This document shows positions 21,867 to 29,641 of a DNA stretch of 38,243 nucleotides, in pieces. Positions within the stretch are counted from its first letter, which is position 1; every line of letters begins with the position of its first letter. Position numbers and translations under genes: made by a program. Source of the stretch: a virus; the IMG/VR virus record IMGVR_UViG_3300021335_000037, positions 1 to 38,243 of that record. One strand, written 5' to 3'. A model generated the notes under the pieces. That model ran no database searches. It worked only from the letters and a program-made list of their open reading frames with translations, and had not been told where the DNA came from.

Positions 21867-24800
21867 TAAGCATTCTCCAACGCAACCACACGCGCCAACA
21901 GTGCATCATAGTCGCTTTGCAACTGGTCGTGCTTGTCGCTCAGTTCACGCAATGCCTTCCACAGAATTGGGGTCATATCGCCCATTGTAAAACGCTGAAC
22001 ATCAAACCCTTGCAAATCGTCTGTCTCAGCAAAGCTCACACGCGCATCTGAGTATTGCGATGGTAATTCAGCCGCTACGTCTTGAGCTACAAAACCAAAC
22101 TCACGCTTTTCAAACTTCTTCGTAGCCGCTTCATAGTCCGACTGATTAAACGTGTAGCTTTGCTCTAATTCAGGGTCATCAGAAAGTTGCTCGTCAGTGT
22201 ACGCTGGCACATAGTATTCGTTGCGGTTGTTCTTGTAGAACGCTTTAGGCTCAACTGCGTTCACAAAGTCCAAGCCTACAGCCAGTAATTCGATTTGCGT
22301 TTTGTCTCGTCTGTCTGAGACAGATGAAATGCTGGTATCTTGGCATCGCAAGTCGGTAACACTGCTGTTTCCTAGAACGAATTTGTTTGCAGATGTCGAT
22401 TGCGCTTGTTGGCCAATCGCTGTTGCATTAGATGCCGAACAATATGCCGAACGGCCTAACGAGGTGCTTCCTACTCCACTAGCCCAAGCCTGATGGCCTA
22501 CAGCCACAGAAGTGCCGTAAGTGTAGGTTGACATTCCGATTGCTACACAATTAAGGCTCGCTCTTGCGTAATAATGATTGCTACCACTTGAATAGCCACT
22601 GCCAATCGCAATACCGCCGCCGCCTAAACACTCTGCTTTGTAGCCAATCGCAATTGGGTAGTTATTTTGACCATTTGTTACGGTTGAATAACCAATAGCT
22701 ATTCCTTGCTGGTCATCCCCATCATATCCAGCATCATGGCCTATACTGATTGCACTATTGCCATTGGTTCGTGCTTGATAACCAATCGCAACAGAAGCAA
22801 GGCCATTAGCGTGTGCTGAACCACCCATAGCCATAGCATAGAAATCGTTTGTGTCTACTGTCGCTGCACCTGTGTCCGCTTGGAATGTAATACCAGTGAT
22901 ACCGCCACCACCGCCTCCAGCTACCGCAGTATCGACATAATCTTTGGTTGTTAAGTCCATGCTTTGCGTAGGTGTGTAACTGGCGTTACCAACCAGAATT
23001 GAGGTAAAGCCGTAAGTTGCGTTGTTTGCACCTAGCATTAATTGGTTAGTGGTTGTTGCCCCAGCGTTGTATCCCAGAGCGGTACTATAGCTTTCGTTAG
23101 TGCCAACACCAGTTAAAGCACCTATAGCAACACCACCTGCTGATTGCGAATTTGCATTATATCCAATTGCAGTTGAATAGTTCGCACCAGAAGTCGTAAA
23201 TCCTGTAGACCCCAGTGCAACTGAATAGTCAGATGCGATTTGTGTATTACGGCCAATTGAAATCGAGTCTGACCCAGACACTGTTGCAGGATTTGCGAAA
23301 TATGGGTCTACCTTTACATAATCCGCAGCAGCGAAGGATGTTCCGGCTGAAACTGTGGTTGGTTTCCAATAAGAGTTGGTGTTATCCCACGTTAAAACTT
23401 GGCCGTCTGTCGGGCTGGAACTGGTATTAACGTTGGACAGGCTATAGAGGCTTTGTCCTGTGATGGCAGTCAGATAACCGCTATCATTCGTCCACTGTGA
23501 AATGTTACCAGATTTGTTTGTAAAAGTGGTTGTGCTTGATGCTGTAGCGTAGCTACTCAAGTCGGGCGGTGTATATGTGAAAACGCCTGTCGTGTTGTTG
23601 TAGCCAAGTGAGCCACTGCCAGAAGCTACACCAATGTTAGCAGACAAATCAGTCAGTGCGATACCGCCACCTGCGCCAGCCACTGCTGTATCGACATAGC
23701 TTTTGGTAGTTAAGTCCATCGAATTGCTAGGGGTATAGTTTGTGTTACCCACTTGGATGCTGGTTAAGCCCGCGCTTGTGTTAGCCTGACCAAGCATTAA
23801 CTGCCTTGAGGCTGTAGTGGTCGCACCACGCCCTAAAGCTGTACTGTATGTATGGGTGGATGAAACATTTGTATCGTAACCAAGCGCGGTACTGCTCTCT
23901 GCCAACGCTTCTGCAAAGTGGCCTAGACTTACTGCATATTGGTCTGTTGAATCTGCACTAAGGCCAACCGCCAGTGTTCTGAGGGCAGTCGCTGTTGCCC
24001 CTTCACCAATAGCGATACTGTTAATGCCACTCGCTGTTGCGGCAGTAGTATTTGAAGCGGCTAACCAAGCTGGTGCTGAACCACCGCCACTAGAGGCAGG
24101 GGGTGTGAAGGTAAAGACGCCTGTGGTGTTATTGTATGCCAGTGAGCCGCTACCTGATGCTGCATTATTAGTTACAGACAAGTCAGTCAGTGCGATATAG
24201 CTGGACAAACTAGGTGTCCCAGTTAAATCGCTGTATGCGCCAGAGGTGGCAACTGAGGCAAGGCTAGCTGTTGTGGCATAGCTAGAGAGATCTGGTGGTA
24301 TAAAGTTGAGTGTTGCACCGTTTGCTCCCGGTATATATGAAATCGAACCACCGCCTGATGCTGCATTATTAGTTACAGTCAGGTTTGATGGTGTAAGTGC
24401 AGTAGCATACTCAAGTGCAGTACCGCCTGAGTTAGCCCTTAGAAACTTGGTTGCAGTGAATGATGATGGTGTATCTGTCAGGCCAGTAAATGTTGCTGAG
24501 CCGCTGCCACCACCAGAGGGCGTGATAGGCTGCCAAAGTGAAGTCGAAGTATCATAAGTTAAAACTTGACCATTAGCTGGTGTAGCATTGCTGACATCAT
24601 TCAAACCACTCAGCGTTGTAGCACCACTACCCCCAGAAGGTGCAGCTACGAATTCGAGTGCAGTAGCGCCTGAGTTTACAGCCAGATACTGCCCGGCTGT
24701 ACCTAGTGATGCAGGGGTATCAGTTAGCCCGCTGAATGTGCTAGAACCACTACCGCCAGAAGGCGCAGCAACAAACTCTAATGCATTGCCGCCAGAATTC

Positions 24801-25789
24801 ACCGCTAGATATTGTCCTGAAGTACCCATAGAAGATGGGGTATCGGTGAGGCCTGTAAAGGTGGTCGAGCCGCCAGTGCCAGACGCTGTCGATGCAATGG
24901 TAAGTGTGTTTGCACTGTCATTATAAGTAAGCGTGATATTAGACCCGGCAGTGAGCAAGTTACTCACCCGGTCATCAACGCGCTCATTTGTGAAGTACAG
25001 ATTGCTGCCTTCGCTTAGGTCAGTTGTCGTTGATGAGGTTTCATCTAGCAACTTGTGCCAGCCGCCACCGTGAGCAAAATAGCCCTTACCTGTTGAATGT
25101 ACATGGGCGAACATGCCGTGATAGGTCGATGCTGATGGCAAATTGCTTTCTTGGCTGTACATATTACCAAACAAAACCTTGTTGCCCTGCATGTCTAAAT
25201 CACCAGCGGTGATATCATAAAAGTCAACGCCTGTTTCGTAGTTGTTAACTCTCAGCAGCTGGTCTGCATAACCAGTGAAAGCGGAGGGTGTATCAGTCAG
25301 CCCAACAAAGTCAGTTGAACCGCTGCTAGCTTGTGCAGTGCTTGCTATAGTCAGCGTATTAGCAGCATCATTGTAAGAAAGGGTAATATTGCTTCCAGCT
25401 GTAAGCAGGTTATTCACACGGTCATCAACGCGCTCATTTGTAAAGTACAGGTTACTGCTGCCTTCAGTCAGCCCGTCAGTGTTCTGTAGATTGTTTGCTG
25501 AGGCAGTTACGTCCCAGCTGCTTCCTGACCAAATATAAAGCTGAGAAGTACCCGTATCAAAGTACATAGATCCAAGTTGTGTAGTAGACGGGGCAGAAGA
25601 ATAAGCGCCTAGATAATACTGCTGAAAGCTGTTCAAGCTATTCTGTGCATTAGTGGCGCTTGTATTCGCACTTGTTGCACTGGTTTGCGCTTGTGTAGCA
25701 CTTCCAGCAGCCTGTGTAACTGCGGTCTGAATACTGTTTTCTACAGCAGGGGTTGACCCGCTGCTTTTATAAAAGCTGCTGGTTGACAT
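21866..25789 (-). CDS. Long trimeric tail fibre with YadA-like repeats and S74 auto-processing domain
   Basis: This 1307-residue protein is the main host-recognition fibre. The N-terminus (to ~70) is Ala/Thr/Ser/Gln-rich helical. Then come two copies of an NERVDDRV-NLLTAGSNITL module (about residues 115 and 270), three GLTDTP-GQYLAVNSG modules (about 310-405) and several blocks of YadA-head-type repeats (AIG-, ALG-, SxALG- pattern) around 595-690, 840-910 and 995-1130. The C-terminus is a peptidase S74 intramolecular chaperone with a S1158/K1163 dyad (SDRRDKT), which trims itself after trimer folding, and a terminal coiled coil. It overlaps the adaptor gene at TAATG. Confidence 0.9.
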   Translation of the reverse strand: MSTSSFYKSSGSTPAVENSIQTAVTQAAGSATQAQTSATSANTSATNAQNSLNSFQQYYLGAYSSAPSTTQLGSMYFDTGTSQLYIWSGSSWDVTASANNLQNTDGLTEGSSNLYFTNERVDDRVNNLLTAGSNITLSYNDAANTLTIASTAQASSGSTDFVGLTDTPSAFTGYADQLLRVNNYETGVDFYDITAGDLDMQGNKVLFGNMYSQESNLPSASTYHGMFAHVHSTGKGYFAHGGGWHKLLDETSSTTTDLSEGSNLYFTNERVDDRVSNLLTAGSNITLTYNDSANTLTIASTASGTGGSTTFTGLTDTPSSMGTSGQYLAVNSGGNALEFVAAPSGGSGSSTFSGLTDTPASLGTAGQYLAVNSGATALEFVAAPSGGSGATTLSGLNDVSNATPANGQVLTYDTSTSLWQPITPSGGGSGSATFTGLTDTPSSFTATKFLRANSGGTALEYATALTPSNLTVTNNAASGGGSISYIPGANGATLNFIPPDLSSYATTASLASVATSGAYSDLTGTPSLSSYIALTDLSVTNNAASGSGSLAYNNTTGVFTFTPPASSGGGSAPAWLAASNTTAATASGINSIAIGEGATATALRTLAVGLSADSTDQYAVSLGHFAEALAESSTALGYDTNVSSTHTYSTALGRGATTTASRQLMLGQANTSAGLTSIQVGNTNYTPSNSMDLTTKSYVDTAVAGAGGGIALTDLSANIGVASGSGSLGYNNTTGVFTYTPPDLSSYATASSTTTFTNKSGNISQWTNDSGYLTAITGQSLYSLSNVNTSSSPTDGQVLTWDNTNSYWKPTTVSAGTSFAAADYVKVDPYFANPATVSGSDSISIGRNTQIASDYSVALGSTGFTTSGANYSTAIGYNANSQSAGGVAIGALTGVGTNESYSTALGYNAGATTTNQLMLGANNATYGFTSILVGNASYTPTQSMDLTTKDYVDTAVAGGGGGGITGITFQADTGAATVDTNDFYAMAMGGSAHANGLASVAIGYQARTNGNSAISIGHDAGYDGDDQQGIAIGYSTVTNGQNNYPIAIGYKAECLGGGGIAIGSGYSSGSNHYYARASLNCVAIGMSTYTYGTSVAVGHQAWASGVGSTSLGRSAYCSASNATAIGQQAQSTSANKFVLGNSSVTDLRCQDTSISSVSDRRDKTQIELLAVGLDFVNAVEPKAFYKNNRNEYYVPAYTDEQLSDDPELEQSYTFNQSDYEAATKKFEKREFGFVAQDVAAELPSQYSDARVSFAETDDLQGFDVQRFTMGDMTPILWKALRELSDKHDQLQSDYDALLARVVALENA

Positions 25790-26403
25790 TAGTGTGCATC
25801 CTCATATCTGTAAGCTGGGGCTATCTGTTGAGTAGAGCCGTTCAGCTCTTGGTCATTTGCTTGCTCTTGAACCTCTTGTAGAAACGCTTGGTACTTTTGT
25901 TCGAAGATAGACGCACGTTCATCGAGGTAATAATCTGCGGCATATGTAAGTGCAGCATAAATCAACAAGTCAGGGGCTGAAGTGGTTAGGGCGTTAGTGT
26001 CGGCATCAGCCGTTAGTGGGTCAAAGTCACCGTAATAGTATAGTACCAGTTCACCATCACTCGGCTGCGGATGGATAAATACTGATTCTTGTTGTCTTGT
26101 AAAATGGGTTGGGCGGCCAGCCACAGGGCTTTCTGTGTAGGCTCTAAATTGCGAATTAGGCAGTCTAATCAAAACGCGGTTCTTATAATACAGGTCGATG
26201 AATTCGATAAAATCAGACGGTAAAGTAAAGGCCGCAGTTTGTGATGTTAGAGTTATGTTTTGCACCTGCTCATTCATACCTGCTCTGAGCTGCCGGGATA
26301 CCCTGCGGATACCCTGCCCTACAAAGGTTTCAGTTAGGGCTGCGGTATTATCAGAGCGGTTCAGTAGGCTCTCAAAGTGTGTCTTAACTTCACCATAGTT
26401 CAT
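25789..26403 (-). CDS. Head-tail adaptor (T7 gp11 / tail tubular protein A-like)
   Basis: This 204-residue protein begins with a helical segment (YGEVKTHFESLLNRSD) and later has LPSDFIEFIDLYY and VLYYYGDFDPL segments. That pattern is seen in podovirus adaptor proteins that sit between portal and nozzle. Size matches T7 gp11 (196). It is read directly before the fibre gene with a TAATG overlap. It is separated from the nozzle gene (2279-3937) by most of the early and replication region. Confidence 0.8.
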   Translation of the reverse strand: MNYGEVKTHFESLLNRSDNTAALTETFVGQGIRRVSRQLRAGMNEQVQNITLTSQTAAFTLPSDFIEFIDLYYKNRVLIRLPNSQFRAYTESPVAGRPTHFTRQQESVFIHPQPSDGELVLYYYGDFDPLTADADTNALTTSAPDLLIYAALTYAADYYLDERASIFEQKYQAFLQEVQEQANDQELNGSTQQIAPAYRYEDAH

Positions 26404-26405
26404 TG

Positions 26406-26582
26406 TTATGCACCATATCGTTTAGGTTGCTTCTTCTTAGCTGGCTTGGCAGTCTTGGCTGCTTTCTTGAATTGTGCAGCTGTAGGGGCTCCCTTAGAGC
26501 CCGGCTTACGCATCTTCTCGCCACTACCAGCTTTTATTCTGGCTCTCTTCTTGTGAATGTTGGCATACAATCCATTGCCCAT
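26406..26582 (-). CDS. 58-residue highly basic protein
   Basis: The ATG at 26582 follows the stop of the 28-residue gene by 1 nt. The product starts MGNGLYANIHKKRARIKAG and is full of Lys, Arg and Ala, with a histone-tail-like C-terminus (KTAKPAKKKQPKRYGA). Short KKRARI-type proteins like this recur between capsid and adaptor genes of marine podoviruses. Probable DNA-binding or capsid-associated protein; no experimental role is known to me. Confidence 0.7.
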   Translation of the reverse strand: MGNGLYANIHKKRARIKAGSGEKMRKPGSKGAPTAAQFKKAAKTAKPAKKKQPKRYGA

Positions 26583-26583
26583 T

Positions 26584-26670
26584 TTAATACCCCTTCTTCG
26601 CTTTCTTCTTGCATTTACCAGCGCGTTTACAAGCCACAGTGCTGCGGCAGCCTCTACATGGTTTCATCAT
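26584..26670 (-). CDS. 28-residue Cys/Lys-rich mini-protein
   Basis: The ATG at 26670 directly follows the TAG of the preceding gene. The product MMKPCRGCRSTVACKRAGKC plus KKKAKKGY has a CxxC pair, two further Cys and a strongly basic tail, like a tiny zinc-binding, nucleic-acid-binding module. Its exact fit between two genes supports it, but at this size it remains uncertain. Confidence 0.5.
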   Translation of the reverse strand: MMKPCRGCRSTVACKRAGKCKKKAKKGY

Positions 26671-26910
26671 CTAACTTCTCCGGGATTTCTTGCCGCTGCA
26701 CTTCCACTTCTTCCGGGATAGTCGCAGGGGGCTGTTTGGGTCTCTGGCGGCAGCCGGGTGTTTCTTCATTTGCCCATAAGAGCGCGAACAGTAGCTGTCA
26801 CCACGGCTGGTGCCGGGTGCGATAGTATAGCCCTTAGCACCATACTTGACCGTCTTAGTGCGGCCTGTTTTAGGGTTCTTAACCTTCTTGCTATACTTCT
26901 TTTCGGCCAT
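26671..26910 (-). CDS. 79-residue small basic conserved phage protein
   Basis: The product has the segment PKTGRTKTVKYGAKGYTIAP followed by GTSRGDSYCSRS, a pattern I associate with a short conserved family found near capsid genes in marine phages (possibly the DUF6321 group, not verified). It is rich in Lys, Arg, Gly and Ser, with two Cys. It begins 2 nt after the stop of the 105-residue gene. Position in the head operon suggests a virion-associated or DNA-packaging accessory role. Confidence 0.7.
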   Translation of the reverse strand: MAEKKYSKKVKNPKTGRTKTVKYGAKGYTIAPGTSRGDSYCSRSYGQMKKHPAAARDPNSPLRLSRKKWKCSGKKSRRS

Positions 26911-26912
26911 CT

Positions 26913-27230
26913 CTAAACTCGCTTACCTGTCGCTAGGAAATCTTCTAAGCCCTCCGCTTTGAGCTTCTTGACGATATCGGCTGGCTTTATGTTTCTATCA
27001 CCTAAGATATCGAAGCCCTCGCGCATCCATTTCTCGACAACTACTGTTGGGATGCTGGCCACTTTCATAAACTCACCCTCGCGGGTCTGTGAGCTGGTGT
27101 GGCGCATATCAGCGAGGTTACGTAGGAAACTGTCTGGGATATGCTGCTGGTGCTTTCGGTGTACTCCGTCAGCGTTATCAGCGTAAGTGGTATCGATGCC
27201 AATTAAGCTTGGCTGTTTTTTATCAGTCAT
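26913..27230 (-). CDS. 105-residue hypothetical protein after capsid terminator
   Basis: The ATG at 27230 has AAGGA 7-8 nt upstream and is preferred to a frame extension to 27293. The N-terminus has ITYAD-like IGIDTTYADNADGVHRKHQQ, and the C-terminus has a helical segment (PADIVKKLKAEGLEDFLATG). It is the first gene after the capsid terminator, so its expression depends on read-through. No function recognised. Confidence 0.7.
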   Translation of the reverse strand: MTDKKQPSLIGIDTTYADNADGVHRKHQQHIPDSFLRNLADMRHTSSQTREGEFMKVASIPTVVVEKWMREGFDILGDRNIKPADIVKKLKAEGLEDFLATGKRV

Positions 27231-27304
27231 TATTCTGTCCTTGGGATGAAAGGTGACAGCCTCAGTAAGGAGAGCAAAACCTGAGACTGCCACCTATTAT
27301 ATTA

Positions 27305-27339
27305 AGCAAAACAAAAGGGGCATCCCTAAGGACACCCCT
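27305..27339 (-). terminator. Rho-independent terminator after capsid gene
   Basis: On the minus strand AGGGGTGTCC, loop TTAG, GGATGCCCCT (10 bp with two G-U pairs) is followed by TTTTGTTTT. It lies 26 nt after the capsid stop, in the position of T7 T-phi. The core is the same as the element at 10816-10850. Confidence 0.92.
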
Positions 27340-27364
27340 ATTCGTTGAGCTTTATGTGCAGAAC

Positions 27365-28240
27365 TTACGTCAGGTCAGTGATCATACCGTCAGCTGAGAA
27401 GTTCATATGCTTTAGTGAGTATTCACCCACAACAGCATGTGTGTCGGCATCGGATGTCTTTGCCAACAGTTCGCGTGTAAACGGACGCAGTACAACTGAG
27501 CGCCACATTGCAGGGTCAATTAAGAATGCGTGTGTGGATAGCTGCTCACGGTTAAGTACAACACGTAGTTCGCCAAAGCTGGACACATACAGGTCAATTA
27601 CATTTACCAATGCAGTGCCTGTGTCGAAGTCTCTGGTACGCCCAGAAGCTGCGGCAAAACCCGAAACGCGGGTGGCGTCAGCGGGCTTAATCATAAGTAC
27701 GCTGGGGTCTGATCCATTGTTGTAGCAGTCCTCATGCAGCTCAAGAAGCTTAGCTTCAGTCAGCGCTGCTGTACCCTGTGAAACAGATGTTGAAATCTGC
27801 TCAGTGGCTGAGGCCATTTCACGGGCTGCTGTTGATGTACCTGTTACAGCAGGGTTAGCTACACCAACATATGCGAATTCTAAGTCTTTTTTTATCGACT
27901 TCAGAACCTTCGATAGTTGGTATGCGGTTTCTTTAGCTCTACCATAGAGTGCTATGGCATCGGCTGTCGCTGTGACCTCAAAAGTCTCGCTCAGCACCTG
28001 AGTATTGTTAGTACGCATTGTTGTTGGCGAGATTGTGCCAGCTGAGAAGGTGTGACCTTCAATTTGTGCATTAGCACCACCAGCGCGGATCGTATCTTCT
28101 TGCCATTCGAACACACGGGCTGAGCATTTCTCTTGCTTAATCAGTGTGGTAAATGGAGTAGATGTTGGCGAAATGTTTGTAATTATTGAGGAAACGTCCT
28201 CTTTAATTCCGATCTGGTCATATGTGGTGAACTGAGCCAT
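27365..28240 (-). CDS. Major capsid protein (SU10-type HK97 fold)
   Basis: This 291-residue protein begins with AQFTTYDQIGIKEDVSSII and TSTPFTTLI, the N-terminal signature of the SU10-like major capsid protein family. The middle has a typical E-loop/P-domain arrangement with long helices (KVLKSIKKDLEFAYVG). AAGGGA precedes the ATG. It follows the scaffold gene and is followed by a strong terminator that would raise the relative amount of capsid transcript 3' ends, as in T7. It forms the icosahedral shell. Confidence 0.92.
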   Translation of the reverse strand: MAQFTTYDQIGIKEDVSSIITNISPTSTPFTTLIKQEKCSARVFEWQEDTIRAGGANAQIEGHTFSAGTISPTTMRTNNTQVLSETFEVTATADAIALYGRAKETAYQLSKVLKSIKKDLEFAYVGVANPAVTGTSTAAREMASATEQISTSVSQGTAALTEAKLLELHEDCYNNGSDPSVLMIKPADATRVSGFAAASGRTRDFDTGTALVNVIDLYVSSFGELRVVLNREQLSTHAFLIDPAMWRSVVLRPFTRELLAKTSDADTHAVVGEYSLKHMNFSADGMITDLT

Positions 28241-28276
28241 TGGATTAAATCCCTTCTATTATGTTAAGGCTGTTAG

Positions 28277-29311
28277 TTACTGTTCCCAGCGAGACATAAT
28301 AAGAGCGGTGACATCATCCGGGTCGCTGCTTGCTGCTGCTTTGGCTGCTAACTTTCTCTGTTGTTCAGTACGAGCGGCTGTTGCATTCTGTGGTGCCTTC
28401 TTAGATTTCAAGACACGCTTTGCAGGAGCTTTTCGCTTTTTAGTTGCAACCTTCTGTGCGGCATCAAACATACGAGCCTTATTAAGAATAGACACTACAG
28501 CAGGGTCTACAATGGTATCTACCATTTCCTGTTGTAGTCCTTGGCCTACTGCGTAAGCCCGGATATCGTTGTAGAGGTTGTTAGACCAATCAGGTATAGT
28601 TTCCTGTAGTGTCTTAACCGCCTCTGTTGCCTGTTCTCTAAGTTGTGCTTGCTGCTGTTGTTGCAGGTCACGGAAGTAGCTATCAGCCTCTTCTTTTACA
28701 AACTTGAGGTTATCCTGAGCGTCCTTAGCTTCTTTGCGTAATTGGGCAAAGTCACCGTCAGATAGCTGCTTGGATGCAAGCATCATATCCACCTCTTCAT
28801 AAGGCCTAGCGCGTTCTTCAGCTTGCTGTATTAGCCGCTGGAAAACTACGCCTGTTTTCTGGATTGATGATTCAGCTTCTTTTCTTAGTTTCGCTGCTTC
28901 TTGAGACTTACGAGTGAGTGAAGCTTCCTGTCCGTAGAGGCGTTTCAAATCCGTTACTGATGCTTGTACTACGTTACCGTCCACAGTGATTTCGACAACT
29001 TGCTCATCAGCCAATACTTCGACTTCAGTAGCTTCATCATCCTCTTCTGCTTCTTCTTCCGTAGATGCTTCTTCAAGGTCAGTATCTTCCTCTTCTTCAT
29101 CCTCTATTTCTTCTTCAACTTCTTCATCCGATAGCTCTAGCTCTGTCTCTTCAGCTTGAGTATCGGCTGCCTCTGCTTCTTCTGGTTCAGATACCTCAGC
29201 CTGAGGGTCTTTCCATCTAGCAAGAATGGCTTCTTCTGGATCTTCCAGACCTGTTAAAGGGTCTAAAGGTAAATCCATCTGTTGTGAGGGGTTTTGCTGT
29301 TGGTCGCTCAT
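28277..29311 (-). CDS. Capsid scaffolding protein
   Basis: The ATG at 29311 (MSDQQQNPSQQ) is preferred to a GTG at 29341, which lies inside the preceding gene. The 344-residue product has an extremely Glu/Asp-rich N-terminal third (about residues 35-110), a long helical middle and a basic C-terminus (KKRKAPAKRVLKSKKAP), the standard layout of podovirus scaffolds. Located between portal and capsid genes. The basic end would bind the capsid protein during procapsid assembly. Confidence 0.88.
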   Translation of the reverse strand: MSDQQQNPSQQMDLPLDPLTGLEDPEEAILARWKDPQAEVSEPEEAEAADTQAEETELELSDEEVEEEIEDEEEEDTDLEEASTEEEAEEDDEATEVEVLADEQVVEITVDGNVVQASVTDLKRLYGQEASLTRKSQEAAKLRKEAESSIQKTGVVFQRLIQQAEERARPYEEVDMMLASKQLSDGDFAQLRKEAKDAQDNLKFVKEEADSYFRDLQQQQQAQLREQATEAVKTLQETIPDWSNNLYNDIRAYAVGQGLQQEMVDTIVDPAVVSILNKARMFDAAQKVATKKRKAPAKRVLKSKKAPQNATAARTEQQRKLAAKAAASSDPDDVTALIMSRWEQ

Positions 29312-29318
29312 GGTAGAC

Positions 29319-29630
29319 CTATTCCTCTTCGTTGTTGTCACGCTCTATCATCTGGTTACGCACCTGAACGCGCTGGTTCAGTGTAGCCATGATGTCTGTT
29401 AGGCCTCTGTATTGGTTATAGATGCGCTCACGCTCATCTGTAGCTTCCGGCTTTGTATTTACAAACTGGCCGAATGATTGCTCTACGAGGCTGTTTATAA
29501 TTGTGATAAAGGTTTCTTGATTCAGCATTGCTTCTGCATCATCGCCCATCTTTATCAGGGTTTCATCACGGACTTCCTCTGGTGATTTAGTCAGCTCTTC
29601 TTTAACTTGGGTTGCGTTTGCTTTGGCCAT
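29319..29630 (-). CDS. Small helical virion-assembly protein
   Basis: This 103-residue protein is almost wholly helical and acidic at both ends, with FITIINSLVEQSFGQF in the middle. GGGAG stands before the ATG. It sits between portal and scaffold, where many podoviruses have a small head-associated protein of unknown function. No domain recognised. Confidence 0.7.
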   Translation of the reverse strand: MAKANATQVKEELTKSPEEVRDETLIKMGDDAEAMLNQETFITIINSLVEQSFGQFVNTKPEATDERERIYNQYRGLTDIMATLNQRVQVRNQMIERDNNEEE

Positions 29631-29641
29631 CAGTTTCTCCC

